A model generated the notes under the pieces. It was not told where the DNA came from. It searched no databases and was given only the letters and a program-made list of their open reading frames with translations. Below are positions 1 through 7,582 of a stretch of 9,077 nucleotides of DNA, one piece after another. The DNA is taken from positions 1-9,077 of the forward strand of contig CADAFA010000025.1 in assembly GCA_902787065.1 (NCBI GenBank). The letters are read 5' to 3'. A program made the translations under genes and the position numbers. Position 1 is the first letter of the stretch. Each line of letters starts with the position of its first letter. This DNA is from an uncultured Elusimicrobium sp. (GTDB lineage Bacteria > Elusimicrobiota > Elusimicrobia > Elusimicrobiales > Elusimicrobiaceae).

Positions 1-315
1 AAGCAGTTTTATTTTTTTTTTTTTTTTTCTTTCGGGGTTGGCCTCAAAAGTAATTTCTTTAAAATTTTTATAACAGCCGTAAATACTGTTAAACAAAAAC
101 TTAATTTGCGCTGCAGTTAAAAAACTTGGTGTTCCGCCACCGATATACAAGGTTTTAGGGCTAAAATTTTTATAATGTTGTTTCTGTAAAATAATTTCGC
201 ATTTAAGTGCTTTTAAATAAGGCAAGCGCAAACGTTTAATATTTGCAAAAGAAGCAAAATCGCAATACACACACTTTGAAATACAAAAAGGAATATGGAT
301 ATAAAGCCCTTGCAT
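1..315 (-). CDS. hemW: HemW-like radical SAM protein, N-terminal part (runs off window)
   Basis: The 105 visible residues are the N-terminus of the HemW/HemN-like radical SAM family. HemW proteins bind a [4Fe-4S] cluster and S-adenosylmethionine and act in haem trafficking. Many are misannotated as oxygen-independent coproporphyrinogen oxidase. Seen: the start MQGLYIHIPFC, then the radical-SAM cysteine motif CxxxCxxC at C11, C15 and C18 (CISKCVYC), then YIGGGTPS (the SAM-binding GGGTP motif), then EITFEANPE. The order and spacing match the family. The ATG overlaps the last base of the prfB stop (TAATG), so translation is probably coupled; upstream there is only a weak AGG. The gene is the last visible member of the minus-strand operon. 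A 17-nt A run encodes RKKKKK just after EANPE but keeps the frame, which continues IKLL as expected. HemW rather than HemN is favoured by the short N-terminus before the cysteines; the C-terminal part is not visible. Confidence 0.88.
   Translation of the reverse strand, partial: MQGLYIHIPFCISKCVYCDFASFANIKRLRLPYLKALKCEIILQKQHYKNFSPKTLYIGGGTPSFLTAAQIKFLFNSIYGCYKNFKEITFEANPERKKKKKIKLL
12..28 (-). repeat. 17-nt poly-A homopolymer inside hemW
   Basis: On the coding strand there are 17 consecutive A residues, seen as T on the plus strand. They encode a lysine run that continues as IKLL in frame. A tract this long is expected to be prone to replication slippage, RNA polymerase slippage and sequencing error. 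It is by far the longest homopolymer in the window. Confidence 0.95.
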
Positions 316-1418
316 TATTTGCCTGCTTTGAAGTTAAGGTAGGCCTCAATAAAACCGTCGATATTGCCGTCCATAACGCCTTGAATATCGGAAGTTTCAA
401 AACCGCTTCTTAAGTCTTTAACAAGCTGGTAAGGCATAAAAACGTATGAGCGTATTTGATGGCCCCAGGCAATATCGCCCTTTTCGCTATAATGCTTTTC
501 CATTTCAGAACGTTTTTTATCAAGTTCCATTTCGTATAATTTTGCTTTAAGCATTTTTAAGGCACGTTGTTTATTTTGGAGTTGCGAACGTTCCACTTGG
601 CAGGCAACAACTATGCCAGTAGGTTTATGTAAAATACGGACTGCCGTTTCCACCTTATTAACATTTTGGCCGCCCGCACCGCCGGAACGACAGGTGGTAA
701 CCTCAATATCACTATCTAAAACTTCAATATTGATTTCCTCTTCAATATCCGGCAAAACATCAAGTGAAGCAAAAGAAGTGTGGCGGCGTGCATTTGCATC
801 AAAAGGTGAAATACGCACAAGGCGGTGGACACCGTTTTCGCTTTTCATCATACCGTAAGCATAAGGGCCTTCAATAAAAAGCGTAACATTTTTTACCCCG
901 GCCTCTTCACCGGCAAGATAATCGGTAACGGATACTTTAAAATTATGGTTTTGAGCCCAACGCGTGTAAAGCCTTAGAAGCATATCCGCCCAATCACAGC
1001 TTTCAGTACCGCCTGCACCTGCATGGATACTGACAATAGCATTTAATTTATCATTGGGGTGGGACATTTTTGTTTTAAATTCAAGACGCGCGAAATCCTC
1101 TTTTAAAACGGTTAAACCGTTTTCAAGATTTTTAAATTCACTTTCATCAGGCATTTCTTGCAAAAGTTCAAAAAGGGCTTTGCTGTCTTCTAAACTTTTG
1201 GCAAGGTTTTTATAAGCGGAAATATCGGTTTTGAGCAAATCAATTTCTTTAGAGATTTTTTTTGCACGTTCGGTATCACTCCAAAAATCAGGCTCCAGAG
1301 ATAATTTTTCTTTTTCCTCTAAAGTTTTTTGTTTTTCGTCAAGATGTAAAATTTTGTGCAAGTTTTGTAAACTTGACGTTAATTCCTCAAAAACAGTAAG
1401 TATTTCTTTATTCTCCAT
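315..1418 (-). CDS. prfB: Peptide chain release factor 2 (RF2)
   Basis: RF2 recognises UGA and UAA stop codons in the ribosomal A site and triggers peptidyl-tRNA hydrolysis. The 367-residue protein matches the usual RF2 length of about 365. The acidic helical N-terminal domain covers about residues 1-110. The stop-codon recognition tripeptide SPF is at 204-206; SPF identifies RF2, since RF1 has PxT. The catalytic GGQ is at 249-251 within SGGAGGQNVNKVETAVR. The C-terminal QIRSYV and DLRSGFET motifs are typical. The ATG at 1418 is chosen because AGGAAG lies just upstream and the N-terminus aligns there with E. coli RF2; a longer reading frame to 1451 would lie in lnt. The start overlaps the lnt end by 11 nt and the stop overlaps the hemW start by 1 nt. 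There is no in-frame UGA near codon 26, so the common autoregulatory +1 frameshift is absent. secA-prfB proximity is common in bacteria; here lnt sits between them. Confidence 0.97.
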   Translation of the reverse strand: MENKEILTVFEELTSSLQNLHKILHLDEKQKTLEEKEKLSLEPDFWSDTERAKKISKEIDLLKTDISAYKNLAKSLEDSKALFELLQEMPDESEFKNLENGLTVLKEDFARLEFKTKMSHPNDKLNAIVSIHAGAGGTESCDWADMLLRLYTRWAQNHNFKVSVTDYLAGEEAGVKNVTLFIEGPYAYGMMKSENGVHRLVRISPFDANARRHTSFASLDVLPDIEEEINIEVLDSDIEVTTCRSGGAGGQNVNKVETAVRILHKPTGIVVACQVERSQLQNKQRALKMLKAKLYEMELDKKRSEMEKHYSEKGDIAWGHQIRSYVFMPYQLVKDLRSGFETSDIQGVMDGNIDGFIEAYLNFKAGK

Positions 1419-3066
1419 AAACTTCCTGTATATAAAAGGCCATCGCCACACCCCAAAATGAAAAGGCTAAAAAAGCACAAATTAGGGCAAAAATATCACC
1501 GAATTTCGTGTATATAGTTTTCTTGTTTCTTGTTTGAAATTGAAAATCAAAAATTGCGGTTTCCTGTTCAAATAATTTACCGGACCTAAAACGCAATTTC
1601 CCTAAACTGTCAATCCAGGCATTATAACCTGTCGTTGTGGCGCGGAGTATAGGGCGGCGGTTTTCAATAGCCCTGAAAACATTTATTCTTAAATGCTGTA
1701 AAGGCGCGGCGGTTTTCAAAAACCAACCGTCATTTGAAATATTTATAAAAAATTGCGCGCCTGATTTTGCCTGCTCGCGCCAAATCGCAGGGAATAAGGA
1801 TTCAAAACAAATATTAACACCAAAAGGATAATTTATATTTGCAAGAGGTAAATTTAATATTTTGCCCAAATCCCCGCCTTCCCTAAAATTACCCGTTAGG
1901 GAAGTTATGCCCCTGTCCCTATAAAAACCGCTAAGATATTTCTGGAAAGGTAAAAATTCCCCAAAAGGAACAAGTTTATTTTTTTGGTAACTGTCCGATA
2001 AGCCGTCCTCATTAAATAAACCTGCACCGACATACAGTTCGTTCTCTTTTACTTCCGAACCGCCGAAAAGCTGCGGCACTTTATAAGTTTTCGAAATATT
2101 TTGTATAAAACTTTTGTTACGTTCTGAAGTAAAAGTACCTTCCAAAGAGGTTTCGGGCCAAATAATAAATTCCACCCCTTGCCCTTCTAACGAAAGGGCC
2201 TGTTTTTCCAAAATAGAGTAAGCTTCTTCACCCATACCAAACAAAATCAAACCGTGGGTATTAGGTTGCATTAAAGCTACTTTTATTTGCTTAGGATAAG
2301 TATTTTCAAAATCAACTTGTTTATGTATTTCCCTCTTGCCAAATGCAAAGTTTAAACCAAATAAAAATAATGCGGAAACTATAAATAAAAGCTTTTGGCG
2401 TTTTTTGTATTTTCCAAACAGACAAGCAAGGGCAAAACAAACAAAAACTATTATAAAACTAACCCCGTAAACACCGGTAACGGAAGATATTTGTATTAAG
2501 ACTAAATTTTCAAATTGGCTGTAACCGAGCATAAACCACGGGAAGGAAAATAAATAAAAGGCTATTATTTGATGTAAAAATTCCAAACTGACCCATAAAC
2601 TTGCAGCAGCCAAAGGTAAAACCCAAGTCAAACTTTTAATATAAAAATAAAAGAAGCCGAACAATACAAACTGCAAAGCCATTAAAGCACTAAGCCCAAA
2701 AACGGAAAGATAAGATAGAAATTGGTCTTGGGTACCGAATTGCACAGTCGGATAAATCCAATAAAGCAAAATTAAATTAAAAGACAACCCTACTATAAAA
2801 CAATAAAATAAATTTAGAAAAAGTTTTTTAAAATTATTTAAAACTATAGCAAACAAAAATATACCTATCCAAGCCCCTAAATATTTGTTATTTGCCAAGA
2901 AAGCTGACCCTAAACTGATTGCAACAGCTAAAGCAGATAAAGCAATAACTACACCTTTACTAAGTGCATAAGATATATCCCAAAAAATATTTTTTTTCTC
3001 TTTTGGTTTTTTATCCCTAGTAATGAGAGTTAATTCTTCTTTACTTTCTTTTGCCTTTTTAGACAC
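1408..3066 (-). CDS. lnt: Apolipoprotein N-acyltransferase
   Basis: Lnt transfers an acyl chain from phospholipid to the N-terminal cysteine of diacylated apolipoproteins in the inner membrane, the last step of lipoprotein maturation before Lol sorting. The protein has 552 residues (E. coli about 512). After a charged cytosolic leader (about 1-27) comes a multi-spanning hydrophobic region (about 33-242), then a periplasmic carbon-nitrogen hydrolase domain (about 262-505), then a final membrane segment (about 523-545). Catalytic residues are recognisable: E305 in WPET, K362 in YQKNKLVPFGE with E370 eight residues on, and C420 in NICFES; NISNDGW follows. The start is GTG, directly after the secA TAA (TAAGTG), with only a weak GGT upstream. 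The next in-frame Met is about residue 129, too late to spare the membrane segments. The tight junction implies coupling to secA. The 3' end overlaps prfB by 11 nt. Confidence 0.95.
   Translation of the reverse strand: MSKKAKESKEELTLITRDKKPKEKKNIFWDISYALSKGVVIALSALAVAISLGSAFLANNKYLGAWIGIFLFAIVLNNFKKLFLNLFYCFIVGLSFNLILLYWIYPTVQFGTQDQFLSYLSVFGLSALMALQFVLFGFFYFYIKSLTWVLPLAAASLWVSLEFLHQIIAFYLFSFPWFMLGYSQFENLVLIQISSVTGVYGVSFIIVFVCFALACLFGKYKKRQKLLFIVSALFLFGLNFAFGKREIHKQVDFENTYPKQIKVALMQPNTHGLILFGMGEEAYSILEKQALSLEGQGVEFIIWPETSLEGTFTSERNKSFIQNISKTYKVPQLFGGSEVKENELYVGAGLFNEDGLSDSYQKNKLVPFGEFLPFQKYLSGFYRDRGITSLTGNFREGGDLGKILNLPLANINYPFGVNICFESLFPAIWREQAKSGAQFFINISNDGWFLKTAAPLQHLRINVFRAIENRRPILRATTTGYNAWIDSLGKLRFRSGKLFEQETAIFDFQFQTRNKKTIYTKFGDIFALICAFLAFSFWGVAMAFYIQEVYGE
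1422..1427 (-). promoter_or_regulatory. Ribosome binding site of prfB, within lnt
   Basis: AGGAAG lies three bases upstream of the ATG at 1418, inside the last codons of lnt. It supports the ATG at 1418 rather than the in-frame ATG at 1451, and it suggests re-initiation after lnt translation. Confidence 0.7.
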
Positions 3067-5664
3067 TTATTTACCGCAACATTTTTTATATTTTTTACCG
3101 CTACCGCAGGGGCATAAATCATTCCTGCCTATTTTATGTATCGGCTGGGGTTCTTGCTTGGCCGCTGCAGCTTGTATATTTTGGGCACCGCCTTCCTGCA
3201 TTTTTTGAGGAGCACGGGCTTTGGGCGGCAGTTTTATACGGAAAATATAATCTACGAAGAAATCGCGTATGCGCGTCATCATATTTTCATATAAAACATA
3301 AGATTCTTTTTGATATTCAATTAAAGGGTCTTTTTGAGCATAGCCGCGCAAACTTACGCTTTTTTGAAGTTGGTCAAGTTCATACAGGTTTTGTTTCCAG
3401 CTTTGGTCCAAAAGCTGTAAAAGGAGCATTCTTTCCACTTCCGAAAAATCAAAACCTTGTTCTTTAAAAGCCTCAGCACGCTCTTTATAAACATCTTTAA
3501 TTTTGGGCATTAAATCAGCTAAAATATTTTGCGGTTTCTTACTTAAAATATCTTCTTTGGAAATGGCTTCGTCAATACCGAAAATGCGTTTATAAATTGT
3601 ATTTATGCTTGTTAAATCGGTAAGTTTCGGGTGGCGCTCATCATAGAATTTATAAAAGATATCTGCGGTAGTTTCTTCTATCATTTCTGCAATTCTTTCA
3701 CTGAAATTCTTGCCATCTAAAATTGCATTTCTTAAATTATATACTGCCGTGCGTTGCTGGTTCATAACTTTATCATAGTCAAGCAAATATTTGCGGATAT
3801 CAAAGTTATGGCCTTCCACGCGTTTTTGGGCGCTTTCAATTTGTTTTGAAATTATGCGGGACTCTATAGCCTCACCATCTTTCATACCAAGAGTTGTCAT
3901 TACTTTTGCGATACGCTCACTACCGAACAAACGCATAAGTTCATCGTCCAAAGCAACATAAAAACAGCTTGATCCTTTATCACCTTGCCTTGCGCAACGT
4001 CCCCTAAGCTGATTATCAATACGTCTGCTTTCATGTCGTTCTGTACCGATAACGGTTAAACCGCCGTTTTCTTGTACAAATTTTTGTTCGGCTTCATCAC
4101 AAGGATTACCACCCAACACAATATCGGTTCCGCGGCCGGCCATGTTGGTTGCAATTGTTACGGCTCCCTTCCTGCCGGCTTGGCTGATAATCTGAGCTTC
4201 CATTTCGTGATATTTTGCATTTAAAACTTTATGCGGTATACCAATTTTTCGGAGCATTTGGGAAATTTGTTCTGACTTTTCAATAGAACGGGTACCGACA
4301 AGCACCGGTAAACCTTTGCGCCAAAGTTCTTCTACCCTCTCTACAACGGCTTGAAATTTCTCCCGTTCGGTTTTATAGATTACATCAGGATAATCAATAC
4401 GCCTACAAGGTTTATTGGAGGGTATCTCCACAATGTCAAGTTTATAAATTGTCCAAAATTCATTGGCTTCTGTCATGGCTGTACCCGTCATACCGGAAAG
4501 CTTTGCATAAAGTTTAAAGAAATTTTGGAAAGTAATTGTTGCCAAAGTTTGGTTTTCTTCTTTAATCGGCATATGTTCTTTGGCTTCAACAGCCTGATGC
4601 AAACCGTCAGACCATCTGCGCCCCGGCATTAAGCGGCCGGTAAATTCATCAACAATGATAACTTCCCCGTCTTTAACAACATAATGAACATCACGCTCAT
4701 ACAAATGGTGGGCGCGCAAGGCTTGATTGATATGGTGTACCCACTCCGAATCAACGTCAGCATAAAGGTTTTCCACCCCTAATAATTTTTCAGCTTTGGC
4801 AACCCCTTGTTCAGTCAAAGTTACATTGTGGTTTTTTTCGTCGATCAAAGCATCATAACCTACTGACAAATCCTGCCCGGCATATTTGGCATTAACCTCA
4901 TCACGTTCGGTAATTTTGCGTATTTTTAAAGAAGGGATCAAGCGGTTTACAATATAATACTTGTCCGTTTTTTCATCTGAAGGACCGGAAATAATTAAAG
5001 GAGTTCTTGCTTCATCAATTAAAATGGAGTCTACTTCGTCAACAATACAATAGTTTAATTTACGTTGCACCCTGTGTTCTGCACGGACGACCATATTATC
5101 GCGCAAATAATCAAAACCGAGTTCATTATTTGTTACGTAGGTTATATCTTTCTTATACATTTCACGGCGTTCATCATTTGCCATGTCGTGATTGATAAAA
5201 CCGACTGTTAAACCTAAAAATTCATGTATCGGGCCCATCCATTCCCTATCACGTTTGGCTAGATAGTCGTTAACCGTAACAACGTGTACCCCTTTACCCG
5301 TCAAAGCATTTAAATAAGAGGGAAGAGTAGCAACCAAAGTTTTACCTTCACCGGTGCGCATTTCAGCAATTTTACCCTGATGCAAAACTATACCACCCAA
5401 AAGTTGCACGTCATAAGGGCGGAGACCTAAAACACGCTTTGAGGCTTCACGTACTGTTGCAAAGGCTTCAGGTAAAAGGTCATCTAAAGTTTCCCCTTCA
5501 GCTAAACGGTTTTTAAATAAAACTGTTTGATTTTTAAGTTCTTCATCACTTAATTTAGAAATTTGCGGTTCCAAAGCATTGATTTTGTCTACTATTGGTT
5601 TTAGTTTTTTTATTTGTCTTTCTGATTTTGTGCCAATAATTTTATCTATCAAATAATTTATCAT
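3067..5664 (-). CDS. secA: Preprotein translocase ATPase SecA
   Basis: SecA is the ATP-driven motor that pushes unfolded preproteins through SecYEG. All parts are present in 865 residues, a usual length. Walker A is MRTGEGKT at 102-109. The DEAD-type Walker B is VDEVDSILIDEARTP at 208-222. The preprotein cross-linking region follows at about 225-365, then NBD2 with NMAGRGTDIVLGG at 507-519. The helical scaffold and wing region covers about 600-810. A low-complexity linker (about 812-842) leads to a complete zinc-binding SEC-C tail with C851, C853, C862 and C863, used in SecB and phospholipid contacts. Helicase motif VI reads GRCARQGD, where GRSGRQGD is the common form. The ATG is preceded by GAGAGG with good spacing. 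It lies 15 nt downstream of nifS and abuts lnt. Confidence 0.98.
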   Translation of the reverse strand: MINYLIDKIIGTKSERQIKKLKPIVDKINALEPQISKLSDEELKNQTVLFKNRLAEGETLDDLLPEAFATVREASKRVLGLRPYDVQLLGGIVLHQGKIAEMRTGEGKTLVATLPSYLNALTGKGVHVVTVNDYLAKRDREWMGPIHEFLGLTVGFINHDMANDERREMYKKDITYVTNNELGFDYLRDNMVVRAEHRVQRKLNYCIVDEVDSILIDEARTPLIISGPSDEKTDKYYIVNRLIPSLKIRKITERDEVNAKYAGQDLSVGYDALIDEKNHNVTLTEQGVAKAEKLLGVENLYADVDSEWVHHINQALRAHHLYERDVHYVVKDGEVIIVDEFTGRLMPGRRWSDGLHQAVEAKEHMPIKEENQTLATITFQNFFKLYAKLSGMTGTAMTEANEFWTIYKLDIVEIPSNKPCRRIDYPDVIYKTEREKFQAVVERVEELWRKGLPVLVGTRSIEKSEQISQMLRKIGIPHKVLNAKYHEMEAQIISQAGRKGAVTIATNMAGRGTDIVLGGNPCDEAEQKFVQENGGLTVIGTERHESRRIDNQLRGRCARQGDKGSSCFYVALDDELMRLFGSERIAKVMTTLGMKDGEAIESRIISKQIESAQKRVEGHNFDIRKYLLDYDKVMNQQRTAVYNLRNAILDGKNFSERIAEMIEETTADIFYKFYDERHPKLTDLTSINTIYKRIFGIDEAISKEDILSKKPQNILADLMPKIKDVYKERAEAFKEQGFDFSEVERMLLLQLLDQSWKQNLYELDQLQKSVSLRGYAQKDPLIEYQKESYVLYENMMTRIRDFFVDYIFRIKLPPKARAPQKMQEGGAQNIQAAAAKQEPQPIHKIGRNDLCPCGSGKKYKKCCGK

Positions 5665-5669
5665 AAATA

Positions 5670-5675
5670 CCTCTC
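5670..5675 (-). promoter_or_regulatory. Ribosome binding site of secA
   Basis: GAGAGG sits five bases upstream of the secA ATG, in the 15-nt nifS-secA gap. It is a clear Shine-Dalgarno sequence, so secA translation can start independently of the broken nifS reading frame upstream. Confidence 0.7.
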
Positions 5676-5679
5676 AAAT

Positions 5680-6686
5680 TTAGGCTTTTTTAAAAGGGGA
5701 TATTGCACGAAGACGAGCAATAATACCCGGTAAAACTTTTATCACGGTTTGAATTTCTTCAATAGTTGTAAATCTGCTTAAAGAAAATCTGATTGACCCA
5801 TGCGCAAATTGGAAAGGAACCCCCATCGCACGCAAAACATGGGAAGGTTCTAAAGAACCTGTAGTACAGGCAGAACCTGATGAAGCGCAAATGCCTTCTT
5901 CATCTAAAAACATCAAAATACTTTCACCTTCAATATAGCCGAAACTCATATTCAAGGTGTTTGGGAGACGGTTTTGTATGTCCCCGTTAACTTTTGTATC
6001 AGGAATTTTTTCAAGTAATTCTTTTTCAAGCAAATCACGCAAAGGCTTAACTTGGGTTGTATATTCAGGCAGATGTTTTAAAGCCATTTCCGCTGCATAG
6101 CCAAAGCCGACAATATTGGGAACATTTTCCGTACCTGCACGGCGTAAGTTTTCCTGATGACCGCCGCGCATAAAAGGCATAAAGCGTATACCGTCCTTTA
6201 TATACAAAGCACCCGTACCTTTAGGGCCATGTATTTTATGGGAAGAAATTGAAACGAAATCTGCATTAATTTCTTTAACATCAGTCGGGATTTTACCGGC
6301 AGCCTGCACTGCATCTGTATGAAACAAAGCCCCCTTTGTATGGGCAAGTTCAGCGATTTCTTTGACAGGGAAAATTGTGCCTGTTTCGCTATTTGCCCAC
6401 ATAGTGGTAACCAGTGCTGTGTCGTCATCTAAAACTTTTTTATATTGTTCCATATTAAAACGGCCATATTCATCTACGCCGATGATATCTAAACGGTAAC
6501 CACGCGAAGCTAAAAATTTACAAACTTCCAAAACTGCAGGATGTTCAACTGCCGAAGTTATAATGTGTTTTTTATATGTATACTGCTAGCATTACCGTAA
6601 AAATCGGTAAAATAAGGGGACATCTTTTCCAAAACTTCCGGCAAGGTGCGAGTTGTTGCATTATTATCCAAATAAATTACTTTCAT
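5680..6686 (-). pseudogene. nifS: NifS-like cysteine desulfurase, internal deletion plus frameshift
   Basis: Intact NifS/IscS enzymes (about 385-400 residues) use PLP to move sulfur from cysteine to a scaffold such as NifU. Here the ATG at 6686 overlaps the nifU stop (ATGA) and gives 42 residues, MKVIYLDNNATTR through GNASSIH, before TAA at 6558-6560. The rest lies in another frame, from HIITSAVEHPAVLEVCKF onward (about 6567-5680). It keeps WANSETGT, FHTDAVQAAGK, the PLP-lysine motif SSHKIHGPKG (Lys codon at 6235-6237), the active-site Cys in SSGSACTTGS (codon at 5866-5868), and SLEPSHVLRAMG. By alignment from memory to Azotobacter NifS, about 54 residues between SS(I/L)H and the EHPAV strand are missing. 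These include the GTES segment that holds the PLP phosphate. Both ends are well conserved, so the lesion looks recent, or it is an assembly or sequencing error. A TTG at 6531 could start a 283-residue fragment, but that would not be a complete desulfurase. Confidence 0.85.
6567..6573 (-). other. A_AAA_AAC heptamer at the nifS frame break
   Basis: The coding strand reads ATA AAA AAC in the frame of the nifS start, a canonical X_XXY_YYZ slippery heptamer in the correct phase. A -1 slip here makes CAC ATT ATA the next codons, which is exactly the frame of the C-terminal nifS part. The resulting chain would be about 335 residues. I see no strong stem-loop just downstream and no internal Shine-Dalgarno upstream, so the match may be a by-product of the deletion junction. 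Confidence 0.4.
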
Positions 6687-7540
6687 GCTTGTTTTACCTC
6701 AAGATTTTTATCAAGTTTTTCTTGCAAAGTTTTACCGACAAAATTTTTAAGTGTCATTTGGCTTGCCATACAAGTTGCACAACCTCCGAGCAAACGAACA
6801 GTAACAATGTTCCCGTTCAAATCAACAAGCTCAATACTGCCACCGTCTTTATTAAGTTGCGGTTTAATTTCAGTGTTTAAAATATTTTCTATGGCTTTGA
6901 TTTTTTCTACTATAGTCAAAGAATAAAAAGGCTTTTTTTGCTCTGGCTTATGTTGAGGAAGTTCGCAAGCCAAAACTTTATCTAAAATTTGCTGTATTGC
7001 CCCTTTGCATTTACCGCAGGCACCACCGGCTTTGGTGAAGTGAGTTACATCTTCTACCGTCTTTAAATTGTTGGCATGGATAGCCTTTAAAATCACTTCT
7101 TCGGTAATATTAAAACATTGGCAAATTAACTTTGATTCCTGTGCCTGTTCAAAAACAACGGGTTTACCGCCTTGGCGGTAACTTTTAATTGCGGCTTCTA
7201 AAGCTTCCATACCCATAACGGAACAATGCATTTTAGCTTCCGGTAAAGAACCTAAAGCATTGGCAATATCTTGGTTTGTTATTTTTGAGGCTTCTTCCAA
7301 AGTTTTCCCCTTTGCCATTTCCGTTAACACAGAAGACGAAGCTATTGCCGAGGCACAACCGAAAGTTTGGAATTTTATATCTTCTATAACTTCCGATTGC
7401 TTGTTTACTTTTATTGTCAACTTTAAAGCGTCCCCGCAAATTAAGCTCCCGACTTGGCCTGTACCGTCGGCATTTTCAATAGTGCCGACATTGCGCGGAT
7501 TTTTAAAATGGTCTAAAACTTTATCTGTATAATCCCACAT
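6683..7540 (-). CDS. nifU: NifU, three-domain Fe-S cluster scaffold
   Basis: NifU assembles [2Fe-2S] and [4Fe-4S] clusters from sulfur delivered by NifS and passes them to apo-proteins. The 285 residues contain all three NifU modules. The IscU-like scaffold has C35 (ICGDA, with D37), C62 (FGCASA) and C106 (MHCSVM). The central BFD-like [2Fe-2S] domain has C140, C142, C175 and C178 (CxC and CGKC). The C-terminal Nfu domain has C254 and C257 (GGCATC). Cysteine order and spacing agree with Azotobacter NifU (about 312 residues). The linker before Nfu is short. The ATG at 7540 has AGGAG six bases upstream. The gene is first in the minus-strand operon and overlaps nifS by four bases. No nitrogenase genes are visible. 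NIF-type scaffolds also serve general Fe-S assembly in some non-fixing bacteria, as in epsilonproteobacteria, so nitrogen fixation should not be inferred. Confidence 0.96.
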   Translation of the reverse strand: MWDYTDKVLDHFKNPRNVGTIENADGTGQVGSLICGDALKLTIKVNKQSEVIEDIKFQTFGCASAIASSSVLTEMAKGKTLEEASKITNQDIANALGSLPEAKMHCSVMGMEALEAAIKSYRQGGKPVVFEQAQESKLICQCFNITEEVILKAIHANNLKTVEDVTHFTKAGGACGKCKGAIQQILDKVLACELPQHKPEQKKPFYSLTIVEKIKAIENILNTEIKPQLNKDGGSIELVDLNGNIVTVRLLGGCATCMASQMTLKNFVGKTLQEKLDKNLEVKQA

Positions 7541-7546
7541 AATGAA

Positions 7547-7551
7547 CTCCT
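7547..7551 (-). promoter_or_regulatory. Ribosome binding site of nifU
   Basis: AGGAG is six bases upstream of the nifU ATG at 7540, a strong Shine-Dalgarno match with optimal spacing that fixes the start. Confidence 0.75.
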
Positions 7552-7562
7552 ATACAACCCTA

Positions 7563-7582
7563 TATATATTATAGCATTTATG
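7563..7582 (-). promoter_or_regulatory. Probable promoter of the nifU-hemW operon (extended -10)
   Basis: The minus strand reads CATAAATGCTATAATATATA. It contains a perfect extended -10, TGC-TATAAT (TATAAT at 7568-7573). No good TTGACA lies 16-18 bp upstream, which is tolerable for an extended -10 promoter. Predicted transcription would start about 20 nt before the nifU ATG. It closely resembles the plus-strand element at 7622-7642. Confidence 0.5.

Noticed and set aside
613..858. Open frame of 81 codons on the plus strand inside prfB
   Set aside because: It is the complement of the catalytic GGQ region of RF2, where strong amino-acid constraint leaves an accidental open frame.
1338..1343. 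Programmed +1 frameshift in prfB
   Set aside because: The reading frame is continuous through the site with no UGA, so no shift is needed.
4351..4632. Open frame of 93 codons on the plus strand inside secA
   Set aside because: It is antisense to conserved SecA codons, has no ribosome binding site and no recognisable protein features.
6592..6610. Inverted repeat TTACCG-N7-CGGTAA, possible hairpin near the nifS start
   Set aside because: It falls in codons for the conserved NifS segment YFTDFYGN, lacks a T run, and is best explained as coding sequence.
6576..6926. Open frame of 116 codons on the plus strand across nifU and nifS
   Set aside because: It is a shadow of the conserved nifU 3' end and the nifS start; no ribosome binding site and no family resemblance.
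6683..7540. Evidence for nitrogen fixation because of NifU and NifS
   Set aside because: No nitrogenase structural or cofactor genes are visible, and NIF-type scaffolds also serve general Fe-S assembly in non-fixing bacteria.
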